A DNA stretch of 64,000 nucleotides from an uncultured Altererythrobacter sp. (GTDB taxonomy: Bacteria; Pseudomonadota; Alphaproteobacteria; Sphingomonadales; Sphingomonadaceae). The stretch covers positions 372,001-436,000 of the forward strand of contig CAJXNC010000002.1 of assembly GCA_913056125.1 (NCBI GenBank), given 5' to 3'. A model generated the notes under the pieces. The model saw only the letters and a list, made by a program, of their open reading frames with translations. It did not search any database and had not been told where the DNA came from. This document shows positions 38,633-46,839 of this stretch, one piece after another. Numbering within the stretch: position 1 is the stretch's first letter; each line of letters opens with the position of its first letter. The translations under genes and the position numbers were made by a program.

Positions 38633-39829
38633 ATGTCTACTTTCAACGAATCCGACCCGATCGTCATCCTCTCCTACGCTCGCACCCCGATGGGCGGCAT
38701 GCAGGGCGTATTCGCTACCGTCGAATCCACCGACCTTGGTGCGACTGCCGTAAAAGGCGCGATGGAGCGTTCGGGCGTTTCCGGTGAAGATGTGGACCGC
38801 GTCTATATGGGCTGCGTCCTGCCAGCAGGCCTCGGCCAGGCCCCTGCCCGCCAGGCCGCGCTCAAGGCTGGCCTGCCCAAATCCGCCGAAGCGACCACGG
38901 TCAACAAGGTCTGTGGAAGCGGCATGCAGACGGTCATCATGGCCTCGGAGGCTCTGGCATCGGGCGCCATCACCTTCGCCGTTGCAGGCGGCATGGAAAG
39001 CATGACCAACGCGCCATACCTGCTCAAGAAGCACCGCTCCGGCGCGCGTTTCGGCCATGACATGGCGTACGACCACATGGCGCTAGACGGCCTCGAAGAC
39101 GCCTACGCCCCCGGCACTTCCATGGGCAGCTTTGCCCAGTGCACGGCGGACGAATACAAGCTCACCCGCGAGGACATGGACAGCTACTCCATCGAATCGC
39201 TCGCCCGCGCCAATGCCGCGATCGAAAGCGGAGCCTTCAAGGACGAGATCGTTCCCGTCACGATCGCAAGCCGCAAGGGCGAGATTGTGGTCGATACGGA
39301 CGAGCAGCCTGGCAAGGGCCGCCCGGACAAGATCCCGCAGTTGCGCGCTGCCTTCGCCAAGGACGGAACGATCACCGCTGCGACCTCCAGCTCGATCTCT
39401 GACGGTGCAGCCGCCCTCGTCCTCTCGCGCGCCAGCACCGCAGCGGAAAAGGGCCTGACGCCCGTCGCCACCGTCATCTCCATGGCTGCGCACGCGCAGG
39501 AGCCGAAGGATTTCACCACCGCCCCTGTCGGCGCGATCAAGAAGGTGCTCGACAAGGCCGGCTGGTCGGTCGACGACGTGGACCTGTGGGAAGTGAACGA
39601 GGCTTTCGCCTGCGTCGCCATGTTCGCGATGAAGGACATCGGCATCGACCACGCCAAGATCAACGTGAATGGCGGCGCGACCGCGCTGGGCCATCCGATT
39701 GGTGCCAGCGGCTCGCGCATCATCGTTACGCTGGTGGCAGCCCTCGAGGCGCGCGGCCTCAAGCGTGGTGTCGCGGCGCTGTGCATTGGCGGCGGCGAAG
39801 GCACGGCCATTGCCGTGGAACTTGCCTGA
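38633..39829 (+). CDS. Acetyl-CoA C-acyltransferase (thiolase)
   Basis: A 398-residue thiolase that condenses or cleaves acyl-CoA. The acylated cysteine lies in NKVCGSGMQ near residue 91, the catalytic His in GGATALGHPIGASG and the second Cys in ALCIGGGEG at the C-terminus. The N-terminal SYARTPMGGMQG is typical. Whether it is biosynthetic (acetoacetyl-CoA, PhaA/AtoB-like) or degradative cannot be settled because no other fatty-acid or PHB genes are adjacent. Confidence 0.92.
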   Translation: MSTFNESDPIVILSYARTPMGGMQGVFATVESTDLGATAVKGAMERSGVSGEDVDRVYMGCVLPAGLGQAPARQAALKAGLPKSAEATTVNKVCGSGMQTVIMASEALASGAITFAVAGGMESMTNAPYLLKKHRSGARFGHDMAYDHMALDGLEDAYAPGTSMGSFAQCTADEYKLTREDMDSYSIESLARANAAIESGAFKDEIVPVTIASRKGEIVVDTDEQPGKGRPDKIPQLRAAFAKDGTITAATSSSISDGAAALVLSRASTAAEKGLTPVATVISMAAHAQEPKDFTTAPVGAIKKVLDKAGWSVDDVDLWEVNEAFACVAMFAMKDIGIDHAKINVNGGATALGHPIGASGSRIIVTLVAALEARGLKRGVAALCIGGGEGTAIAVELA

Positions 39830-39842
39830 TCCTTATTGGTTT

Positions 39843-39886
39843 CCTCTCCTGAGACCTGCCCTGTACGGGTCGGGTTCCAAGAGAGG
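39843..39886 (+). other. Possible structured leader masking the Shine-Dalgarno of the first lipoprotein gene
   Basis: CCTCTC (39843-39848) can pair exactly with GAGAGG (39881-39886), which is part of the purine-rich ribosome binding region before the ATG at 39898. Inside lie short complementary pieces ACC..CCC and GGG..GGT. It could alternatively be a weak terminator of the thiolase gene; no T run follows. Confidence 0.3.
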
Positions 39887-39897
39887 AGAAGGATCGC

Positions 39898-40317
39898 ATG
39901 AAGAAGATCATCGCCATAGCCAGCGCCTTTGCCCTTGCTGCCTGTACGGGCGGCAATACGAGCGAACCCGCCGCAAGCGAGATGGACGAAGCTGCAGCAG
40001 ACAGCGTTCTGGCCGGAGACGAACCGGGCTTCGAAGCCGTGGCACCGGGTGACTACACTGTTGAGCATGCGAACGGCGATATCGACACCATCACGATCCA
40101 TCCGGGGATGACCTATTCGCGCGTCGCTGCCGACGGAACAGCGACAGGCGGGACGATCTTTATGCAGGACGGCAAGACCTGCTTCGTCGTCGAAGGCGTC
40201 GAGGGCCATAACTGCTTCCTCGATGGCCCGGTGCAAGAGGATGGCAGCATGCAGACCACCTCCGACGAAGGGAATGTCGCTACCGTCCGACCCGTCACAA
40301 CCGACGAAGCAGCCTGA
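39898..40317 (+). CDS. Small lipoprotein, paralogue of the next gene (1)
   Basis: A 139-residue predicted outer- or inner-membrane lipoprotein: N-terminal KKI, hydrophobic stretch and lipobox LAAC with Cys16. The mature part is acidic with the pattern PGDYTVEH..., MTYSRVAADG, KTCFVVEG, HNCFLDGPVQEDGS. The same order occurs in the next gene (G-x-Y, TY, K-x-CF, CFxxGPVxEDG), indicating a tandem duplication. The two conserved CF pairs could form a disulfide. No function recognised. Confidence 0.8.
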   Translation: MKKIIAIASAFALAACTGGNTSEPAASEMDEAAADSVLAGDEPGFEAVAPGDYTVEHANGDIDTITIHPGMTYSRVAADGTATGGTIFMQDGKTCFVVEGVEGHNCFLDGPVQEDGSMQTTSDEGNVATVRPVTTDEAA

Positions 40318-40384
40318 ACGGCGCTTGTGTCTTGGCCGCCGGGTGCTCTATCCAGCGGCATCAGATAGTTTTGGGGAACTCGCT

Positions 40385-40795
40385 GTGAAAAAGCTGCTCG
40401 CATTCACCGGTATCTTGGCTCTTGCTGCTTGCGGAGGCGAAGACGCCCTCATTGGAGACCAGATCTCCGAGGCGGATGAAGTTGTACAAGTCGAAGAAGC
40501 GACCATGGAATCGCTTGCCGGCACCTATGTAGCATCCGGCGAGGATGGGGACATGATTTCGACGCTGAACCTCGACGGGACCTATATCGACACCGCCAAT
40601 GGAGAGATCATCGGTGAGGGAACCTGGGAGATCGTCGATAACAAGGCCTGCTTCAGCTACGAGCCTGCAGAAGGCGAGGAAGCTCAGCCGGCGGAATGTT
40701 TCGGTGTCGGACCCGTTGCCGAGGACGGCACGGTCGTCGTTACCGCGGAAGGCGGCGAGCAGATGACCATGACCAAGACCCCGATCGCAAGCTGA
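40385..40795 (+). CDS. Small lipoprotein, paralogue of the preceding gene (2, GTG start)
   Basis: A 136-residue predicted lipoprotein with lipobox LAAC, again Cys16. The GTG at 40385 is chosen because it gives a proper KKLLAFTG signal sequence; the frame is open from 40223 but that part overlaps gene 1. Mature blocks AGTYVASGEDGDMIST, GTYIDTANG, KACFSYEP, ECFGVGPVAEDGT align with gene 1. It is more diverged from gene 1 than a recent copy would be. The 67 nt gap holds no clear terminator, so both are probably co-transcribed. Confidence 0.78.
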   Translation: MKKLLAFTGILALAACGGEDALIGDQISEADEVVQVEEATMESLAGTYVASGEDGDMISTLNLDGTYIDTANGEIIGEGTWEIVDNKACFSYEPAEGEEAQPAECFGVGPVAEDGTVVVTAEGGEQMTMTKTPIAS

Positions 40796-40801
40796 CGCAA
40801 T

Positions 40802-41278
40802 TCAGGGTTCGCCGGCACCCCACAAGCGGTTTTCGGCGACCCACCCAAACCTGCCATCGACGTCGAATTCGCACCAACCTTCGTTGCAATCGCCCAGCGA
40901 GCCGACAACTCCGGGTTCGACGTTCCAGCGAAGCGGCGAATCCTCGCTTGGCAGTTCGCGCATCGGAGTAACCGATTCGCCGACGACGATGGCATGACGT
41001 TCACGACTGAGCAGGCTGTTGAAGACCCAGCCTTGCGTCCCATCCATCTCCTCGATCAGGCGCCAGCCCTGCTGCAGGCGGATCACCTTCACTGGCAGGT
41101 CGTTGCGCTTGTACACCCACTTGATCTGGAAATTCTGGCTCGGCCCCACCCGCATATAGACTTCTTCGTCATCGAGGCTGGCCCAATATGGGACCTCGGC
41201 AGCCTGTGCAGCTGCCAGCTGTGGCAGACAGGATAGTGCCCCGAGTGCCGCAAGAATTGCCGTTCCGAAGTGTCTCAT
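40802..41278 (-). CDS. Secreted SH3-domain protein
   Basis: A 158-residue protein with a signal peptide (about 1-27, LAAAQAAE). Two bacterial SH3-like units follow: the first around VYMRVGPSQNFQIKWVYKRNDLPVKVIRLQQGWRLIEE..GTQGWV, the second around MRELPSEDSPLRWNVEPGVVGSL...CEFDVDGRFGWV. Such SH3_4/SH3_3 domains usually bind cell-wall peptides or proteins. The start is the ATG at 41278. It is convergent with the lipoprotein pair, 6 nt apart. Confidence 0.85.
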   Translation of the reverse strand: MRHFGTAILAALGALSCLPQLAAAQAAEVPYWASLDDEEVYMRVGPSQNFQIKWVYKRNDLPVKVIRLQQGWRLIEEMDGTQGWVFNSLLSRERHAIVVGESVTPMRELPSEDSPLRWNVEPGVVGSLGDCNEGWCEFDVDGRFGWVAENRLWGAGEP

Positions 41279-41412
41279 GAAGCAGCGATAACCTTTCCTG
41301 CGGATTCGCATCAAGCACTGGGAGCGGATGGCTTGCCCATTCGCCATTTTGTGTCCTAACAGCATGACGGAGAAGGAATCCCGCCGAAAGAGCGGGCTTG
41401 CAGGGGGAAATC

Positions 41413-42708
41413 ATGTTTCGCAAATTCGCAGCTTTCGCGGCGCTCGCCGCAATGCCAGTCACGCTCCGTGCCCAGGATACGGTCGAAGTAGTGGAAAACG
41501 CCGGAGACACGGCGTGGATCCTCGTCTCCGCCGCACTGGTCCTGCTGATGACCCTGCCCGGCCTTGGCCTGTTTTATGGCGGGCTCGTTCGCTCCAAGAA
41601 CTTTCTCTCGGTCTTCCTGCAGGTCGGCGCCATTGCCGCGATCGCATCCACCTTGTGGGTCGTTGTCGGCTACACCCTTGCCTTCGGCAATGTGACGCAC
41701 GGGTGGCTCGGCGGTGGACAGCACTGGATGCTGTACGATCTGGCACCTGTCTATGAAGGTCTTGCCATCCCGGAGAGCACTTTCGCCCTGTTCCAGATGA
41801 CCTTCGCCGCGATCACCCCTGCCCTCATGGTTGGTGCCTGGGTCGATCGTGCACGCTTTTCATGGGTGATCCTGTTCTGCGCAATCTGGGGCCTTCTGGT
41901 ATACGCACCGGTGGCCCATTGGGTCTGGGGTAGCGGCTGGCTCTCAGCCTTCGGTGTACTCGATTTTGCCGGCGGCATCGTTGTCCACACGACGGCGGGC
42001 GTCTCGGCAGTGGTCATCGCGCTCCTGCTAGGAAAGCGCCAGGGCTTCCCTTCCAGCGCACTGCTCCCGCACGCCCCGGGCATGACCATGCTCGGCGCCG
42101 TGCTGCTGTGGGTCGGCTGGTTCGGCTTCAATGGCGGATCTGCCCTGTCGGCAACCGCCGACGCTTCCGATGCGATCATCAACACCCACGTTGCGGCCAG
42201 CGTCGCTGCCCTGACCTGGATCCTGATCGAGCGTATTTCCTTCGGCAAGCCGACCACGGTGGGCTTTGCCACGGGCGCCATTGCCGGCCTTGCCACCATC
42301 ACGCCTGCTGCCGGTTTCGTCTCGCCCGGAGCCGCGATCCTCTTCGGCATGGCCGCCGCAGTGGTTTGCTACGGCGCGATCCAGCTGGTGAAGATGAAGC
42401 TGCATATCGACGATTCGCTCGACGTCTTCGCCGTGCACGGCGTGGGCGGCATGCTCGGCTCACTCCTGCTCGGCATCTTCATGTCCGAAAGCCTCGGCGG
42501 TGTCGGCTATGCCGAAGGCATGGGCATGGCATCCATGATGGGCGCGCAGGCCGTGGCGGTTATCGTCGTCGCACTGTTCTCGGCAGTCGTCACCGCGCTG
42601 ATTGCGCTCGGCATCAACCTCTTCGTTCCGATGCGGGTGTCGGAAGATGACGAGGTACTCGGCCTCGATATCTCGAGCCACGGCGAACGCGGCTGGGAAT
42701 TCGACTGA
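41413..42708 (+). CDS. amtB: Ammonium transporter
   Basis: A 431-residue Amt/Rh-family channel for ammonium uptake. A cleavable signal peptide (ends LRAQ) is followed by 11 TM helices. The Phe gate lies in FQMTFAAITPALMVGAWVDR, the signature GGIVVHTTAGVSAVV carries the first pore His and DVFAVHGVGGMLGSLLLG the second. AGGGGGA precedes the ATG at 41413. No PII gene (glnK/glnB) is adjacent, which is unusual because amtB is often paired with glnK. Confidence 0.94.
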   Translation: MFRKFAAFAALAAMPVTLRAQDTVEVVENAGDTAWILVSAALVLLMTLPGLGLFYGGLVRSKNFLSVFLQVGAIAAIASTLWVVVGYTLAFGNVTHGWLGGGQHWMLYDLAPVYEGLAIPESTFALFQMTFAAITPALMVGAWVDRARFSWVILFCAIWGLLVYAPVAHWVWGSGWLSAFGVLDFAGGIVVHTTAGVSAVVIALLLGKRQGFPSSALLPHAPGMTMLGAVLLWVGWFGFNGGSALSATADASDAIINTHVAASVAALTWILIERISFGKPTTVGFATGAIAGLATITPAAGFVSPGAAILFGMAAAVVCYGAIQLVKMKLHIDDSLDVFAVHGVGGMLGSLLLGIFMSESLGGVGYAEGMGMASMMGAQAVAVIVVALFSAVVTALIALGINLFVPMRVSEDDEVLGLDISSHGERGWEFD

Positions 42709-42734
42709 CGCAAGGAAGCCATCGCACCAACAAG

Positions 42735-42768
42735 AAGGGCCGGAAGAGCGATTGCTCCTCCGGCCCTT
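42735..42768. terminator. Bidirectional terminator between amtB and the nitronate monooxygenase gene
   Basis: A long hairpin: AAGGGCCGGA pairs with TCCGGCCCTT (10 bp), and the inner GAGC/GCTC extends it, with A and T runs on either side. It sits between two convergent genes and can serve both strands. Confidence 0.85.
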
Positions 42769-42786
42769 TGCTTCTCTCGTATCCGA

Positions 42787-44193
42787 TCAGTCCCCCGTCA
42801 GGATGCGGTCGACCAGTTCCTTCACCGTCGGGGTGAAATTGTTCGAATAGAACGGGTCCTGCTTGAAGCGATAGGCCGCATGGCCGGCAAACATCAGGTT
42901 CTCATCCACCGGTCCGCCATGGGCAATATCCTGCAGCGTTTTCTGGATGCAGAAGCTGCGCGGATCGGCGAGGCGCCCGGTGGTGAAATCGTCATGGTCC
43001 TTCCAGGACGAAAAACCACAATGCGACAGGCAACCCATGCAATCGGCCTGATCCTTGCGGATGTCCGCGCGCTCCTCGGCTCCTACGAACACCACCGTGT
43101 CATCGGGCGTCTTGAGCGCCTGGTCATGGCCCTGTGCGGCCCATTGGCGCGCGCGTTCGCGATCCTTGGGCGTAACCCAGAAGTTCTTGCCCTTCACTCC
43201 GACATCGAGCTGCACCGTGTGCTCGCCCGCTTCGACGCGGCTGTAAGGGATCTGGCGTTCGCTGCGCGCTTCGAGATTGCGCAGGAAGGGATTTCGCACC
43301 GCCGACGAATAGAAACCGGTCGGACTGAAACGATGCAGCAAGACATCGCCCGGTTCGAGCTCGCGCAGCGCATCCTTCCACCCCTGCGGGATCGGGCTTT
43401 CATGCGTCAGCAGCGGACGCGTTCCGAACTGGAAGGCGATGCTGCCCAGCTCGGGATTGTCGATCCAGTCATTCCATTCGCGCAGGAACCACACGCCGCC
43501 CGCCATGACGATCGGCACGTCCTCACTCACACCCTCTGCGCGCATGGTTTCGCGCAGCGCCTTGACGCGAGGATAGGGATCTTCGGGCTTGGTCGGGTCC
43601 TCGGCATTGGAGAGGCCGTTATGGCCACCCGCCAGCCAGGGATCTTCATAGACGACCGCGCCCATCAGGTCGGCGACCTTGTGATAGGCGCGCTTCCACA
43701 GCGCCCGGAAAGCGCGAGCCGACGAAACGATCGGCAAATAGTTCACATTGTGGCGCGCGGCGATCTCGGACAGCTTGTAGGGCATGCCGGCACCGCAAGT
43801 GACGCCAGTGACGAGGCCTCGCGTCTTCGAAAGCACCCCTTCGAGCACTTCCTGCGCGCCGCCCATTTCCCACAGCACGTTGATGTTGATCGCACCCTTG
43901 CCCCCGGCAATGTCATAGGCACGCTTGACCTGCTCCACCGCGCCATCGATGGCGTACTGGATCAGCTCTTGGTGGCGTTCCTTGCGCGTCAGGGCGTGAT
44001 AGACCTGCGGCACGATCTTGCCTTCGGCATCGTAGGAGTCGGCATTGACGGCGCTGACCGTGCCAATGCCGCCGGCAGCCGCCCAGGCGCCGGAACTGGC
44101 ATGGTTGGTGGCTGAAACACCCTTGCCACCCTCTATCAACGGCCAAACTTCCTTGCCGCCGTAAGATATCGGCTTAAGTCCCTTGAAACTCAT
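42787..44193 (-). CDS. Nitronate monooxygenase family protein with a four-Cys C-terminal extension
   Basis: A 468-residue FMN-dependent TIM-barrel protein of the 2-nitropropane dioxygenase/nitronate monooxygenase type. N-terminal blocks GVSATNHASSGAWAAAGGIGTVSAVN, the central VTGVTCGAGMP and VPIVMAGGVWF phosphate-binding segment fit the family. The chain is about 100 residues longer than common members. The extension contains C385-x2-C388-x3-C392 and C415, a spacing that could bind an iron-sulfur cluster or zinc (inference). The physiological substrate is unknown. It follows the lipoprotein methyltransferase gene after 3 nt. Confidence 0.82.
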   Translation of the reverse strand: MSFKGLKPISYGGKEVWPLIEGGKGVSATNHASSGAWAAAGGIGTVSAVNADSYDAEGKIVPQVYHALTRKERHQELIQYAIDGAVEQVKRAYDIAGGKGAININVLWEMGGAQEVLEGVLSKTRGLVTGVTCGAGMPYKLSEIAARHNVNYLPIVSSARAFRALWKRAYHKVADLMGAVVYEDPWLAGGHNGLSNAEDPTKPEDPYPRVKALRETMRAEGVSEDVPIVMAGGVWFLREWNDWIDNPELGSIAFQFGTRPLLTHESPIPQGWKDALRELEPGDVLLHRFSPTGFYSSAVRNPFLRNLEARSERQIPYSRVEAGEHTVQLDVGVKGKNFWVTPKDRERARQWAAQGHDQALKTPDDTVVFVGAEERADIRKDQADCMGCLSHCGFSSWKDHDDFTTGRLADPRSFCIQKTLQDIAHGGPVDENLMFAGHAAYRFKQDPFYSNNFTPTVKELVDRILTGD

Positions 44194-44196
44194 GAA

Positions 44197-44970
44197 TTAT
44201 CCAAATTCCTTCCCGTCGCCTTCCGTGGAGAAGCTGCTGCCTTCATCCCCCGGCTGGACGCACGGCTCAATCTCATGTGGTTCAGGCCTGTCGCCTGCAA
44301 CCTCGAATTGCGCATAATAGCCAGCGATTTCCGGCTTACGGACAAATTCGACAAGACGGAAGCCCACCCGTTCGAATTCGCAGAACAGCAATTGCGGCGC
44401 GATGCCGTGCTGATTGGTTGGCCGATCCACATCGACCACGATGATCTGCCCGCCCTCGCGCAATGCCGGACGCATGCGCCAGAGGAAGGCATAGGGTTCT
44501 GTCACCTCGTGATACATGTGCACGAGGAAGATGCGATCGAAGCTGTCGTCCGGAAGGCGCGGGTCGTCGGCCGCGCCAAGCTTGATCGAAACATTGTCGA
44601 GCCGCTCGCGCTCCACACGCGTGCCGAGGCGGCGTAAGGCACTCTCGTCGATGTCCTGCGCGAGTACGCGGCCGGTCTCGCCAACGCGCGCTGCGAGACG
44701 GACGGTGTAGTAGCCTTCACCCGCCCCGATATCGGCGACCGACATACCGCGCGTGATATTAGCTTCATCCATGACCGTTTGCGCCTCGCGCCGGTCGTCG
44801 CGAATCTGCTCGGTCGAGAAGGCATTGCTGCCCGTGTCCGAAACCGGGCGATAGGCACGCGGGAAATCGCGCGCCGTGAGAGGACGGTCCTCCTCCGCCG
44901 GTTTGCACGCGGAAACCAGGAGTGTCGAAGCAGCCAGCAGGCAGGAGCAAAGGGCAAATATCTTCTTCAT
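44197..44970 (-). CDS. Lipoprotein-type class I SAM methyltransferase
   Basis: A 257-residue protein with an N-terminal lipoprotein signal (KKIFALCSCLLAASTLLVSAC, lipobox VSAC, Cys22) and a class I methyltransferase core: motif I VADIGAGEGYYT near residue 84, VLAQDID as the acidic post-I strand and DDSFDRIFLVHMYHEVTEP as motif IV. It resembles the predicted exported methyltransferases of COG4798 type. SAM is not expected outside the cytoplasm, so either the leader is a membrane tether or the fold has another use. It is co-directional with prfB (48 nt upstream) and the nitronate monooxygenase gene (3 nt downstream). Confidence 0.8.
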   Translation of the reverse strand: MKKIFALCSCLLAASTLLVSACKPAEEDRPLTARDFPRAYRPVSDTGSNAFSTEQIRDDRREAQTVMDEANITRGMSVADIGAGEGYYTVRLAARVGETGRVLAQDIDESALRRLGTRVERERLDNVSIKLGAADDPRLPDDSFDRIFLVHMYHEVTEPYAFLWRMRPALREGGQIIVVDVDRPTNQHGIAPQLLFCEFERVGFRLVEFVRKPEIAGYYAQFEVAGDRPEPHEIEPCVQPGDEGSSFSTEGDGKEFG

Positions 44971-45018
44971 GGCTCGACCAGGGAGGATAGGCAGTTTCGC
45001 TCCGAGCGAAAAGGAGCC

Positions 45019-46146
45019 TTACTCCACATCCTCCACTTCGACCGCTTCGCCGGTCACCCTTTGCGCAAGCGCTGCGGCGATGAAATCGTCGATATCGCCA
45101 TCGAGCACATCGCCGGGCGCGGTCGAGGTGGTGCCGGTGCGCAGATCCTTGACCATCTGGTAGGGCTGCAGGACGTAGGAACGGATCTGGTGCCCCCACC
45201 CGATCTCGGTCTTTTCCTGGTATTCGCCCGCCGCTTCCGCTTCGCGCTTGGCCAGTTCGGCCTCATACATGCGCGCCTTGAGCATGTTCATCGCGGTGGC
45301 GCGGTTCTTGTGCTGGCTGCGATCGTTCTGGCTGGCAACAACGATCCCGGAGGGAATATGCGTGATACGCACCGCCGAGTCCGTGGTGTTGACGTGCTGC
45401 CCGCCTGCACCCGATGCGCGATAAGTATCGATCTTGAGGTCGCCCTCGTTGATCTCGATATTGATGTCGTCGTCGATCACCGGATAGACCCAGACCGAAC
45501 TGAACGATGTGTGGCGGCGCGCCGAGCTGTCATAGGGGCTGATGCGCACGAGGCGATGCACGCCGCTTTCGGTCTTGGCGTAACCATAGGCGTTCTCGCC
45601 CTTGATCAGCAGCGTGGCGGACTTGATGCCTGCCTGCTCGCCAGCCTGGTATTCGACGGTTTCGACCTTGAAGCCGCGCTTTTCGGCCCAGCGGACATAC
45701 ATGCGCATGAGCATTTCGGCCCAGTCCTGGCTCTCGGTACCGCCCGCACCTGCATTGATCTGCAAATAGGTGTCGTAGCCATCGGCCTCGCCGGACAAGA
45801 GCGCATTGACCTTGTCCTTGTCGGCGCGTTCGGCGAGCGCTTCCAGCGTCGCCAGCCCGTCATTGACCACGCTCTCATCGTCCTCTGCCTCGCCCAGTTC
45901 GATGAATTCCACGGCGTCGGCCATCTCCGAGGAAATCTCGTTCACCGTGCCGACTGCATCCTTGAGCTGCTTTTGCTCGCGCGTAATCGCCTGTGCTTGC
46001 TTGGGATCGTTCCACAGGTCCGGATCCTCGACGCGGGCATTGAGCTCGTCGAGACGCCGCAACGCGCGATCCCAGTCGAGCGACTTGCGCACGAGCGCCA
46101 GTGCCGCCTCGATCCGGTCAATATGGGCCTGCCCTTCGGCACGCAT
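45019..46146 (-). CDS. prfB: Peptide chain release factor 2
   Basis: It terminates translation at UGA and UAA. The 375-residue protein has the catalytic GGQ loop in [20 protein letters not shown] and the codon-recognition region [16 protein letters not shown]. The tripeptide reads SPY rather than the SPF of E. coli RF2. The open frame starts with [16 protein letters not shown] and runs through without an internal UGA, so the programmed +1 frameshift known from E. coli prfB is absent. It lies downstream of PBP1A, separated from it by the peroxiredoxin gene and a terminator. Confidence 0.95.
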   Translation of the reverse strand: MRAEGQAHIDRIEAALALVRKSLDWDRALRRLDELNARVEDPDLWNDPKQAQAITREQKQLKDAVGTVNEISSEMADAVEFIELGEAEDDESVVNDGLATLEALAERADKDKVNALLSGEADGYDTYLQINAGAGGTESQDWAEMLMRMYVRWAEKRGFKVETVEYQAGEQAGIKSATLLIKGENAYGYAKTESGVHRLVRISPYDSSARRHTSFSSVWVYPVIDDDINIEINEGDLKIDTYRASGAGGQHVNTTDSAVRITHIPSGIVVASQNDRSQHKNRATAMNMLKARMYEAELAKREAEAAGEYQEKTEIGWGHQIRSYVLQPYQMVKDLRTGTTSTAPGDVLDGDIDDFIAAALAQRVTGEAVEVEDVE

Positions 46147-46213
46147 GGCAAATTCTCCAATTCAATCAGGCTGCGCGATCTCGCGCAGGTAAAGGGTTCG
46201 GGGAAGGGGAAAA

Positions 46214-46233
46214 GGCCGGACGCGAATCCGGCC
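46214..46233 (-). terminator. Terminator after the peroxiredoxin gene
   Basis: GGCCGGA and TCCGGCC form a perfect 7 bp stem with a 6 nt loop; on the minus strand it is followed by TTTTCCCC. It lies 26 nt after the stop and insulates prfB. Confidence 0.8.
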
Positions 46234-46258
46234 GGCAGGTCCTGTCAGCGCAGCCTGG

Positions 46259-46789
46259 TCAGCTCTCGAGCGCGCGCACCGCAGCCAGCGTAAGGCTGAC
46301 ATGTTCGCGCCAGTCGAGGTCCGAATGGACCATGGTGATCCTGCCGTCTGACGCAATGACATACGAGGTGCGATTGCTCATGTCGCCCTGACCAAAAGCC
46401 ACGTCGTAATCGCGGATAATCGCGGCGCTGGCCTGTCCTACAGGGAAGGCATCGCGGCATTCCTCGGTCGAGAAGCGCTGCAATGTCGGGATGTCATCCG
46501 CCGAGAGGCCGATCACCTGCGCGCCGGCCGCTTCGAAATCACCCATCGCTTCGGCAAAGGCATTGGCTTCAAGCGTGCAGCCCTGCGTAAATGCCTTGGG
46601 GAAGAAATAGAGCACGACCGGCCCGTCACGCAGCGCCTGAGCGAGATCGAAGGAGAATGTCTCGCCCGCCAGAGCACCTGTGGTTTGGAAGGTCGGCGCA
46701 TTGGCTCCCTGCTGCAGGGCAGCCGAGGCCGGAGCGCCGGTTGCAAGGGTCGTCAGTGCTGCAACGGCAACAATCAGGAACTTCTTCAT
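46259..46789 (-). CDS. Secreted peroxiredoxin (AhpC/TSA-Bcp type)
   Basis: A 176-residue thiol peroxidase with a signal peptide (1-23, ending PASA). The peroxidatic site is FFPKAFTQGCTLEANAF with Cys71; a possible resolving Cys111 lies in FSTEECRDAF. The rest, VIGLSADDIPTLQRF and TSYVIASDGRI, fits Bcp-like members. Exported peroxiredoxins of this type protect the periplasm from peroxides. The ATG follows the mrcA stop by 50 nt, and a terminator ends it. Confidence 0.88.
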   Translation of the reverse strand: MKKFLIVAVAALTTLATGAPASAALQQGANAPTFQTTGALAGETFSFDLAQALRDGPVVLYFFPKAFTQGCTLEANAFAEAMGDFEAAGAQVIGLSADDIPTLQRFSTEECRDAFPVGQASAAIIRDYDVAFGQGDMSNRTSYVIASDGRITMVHSDLDWREHVSLTLAAVRALES

Positions 46790-46839
46790 AACCGCTCTAT
46801 TGAACCTCCCCACTCGCCAAGTCCAGCGACAGACTGAAC

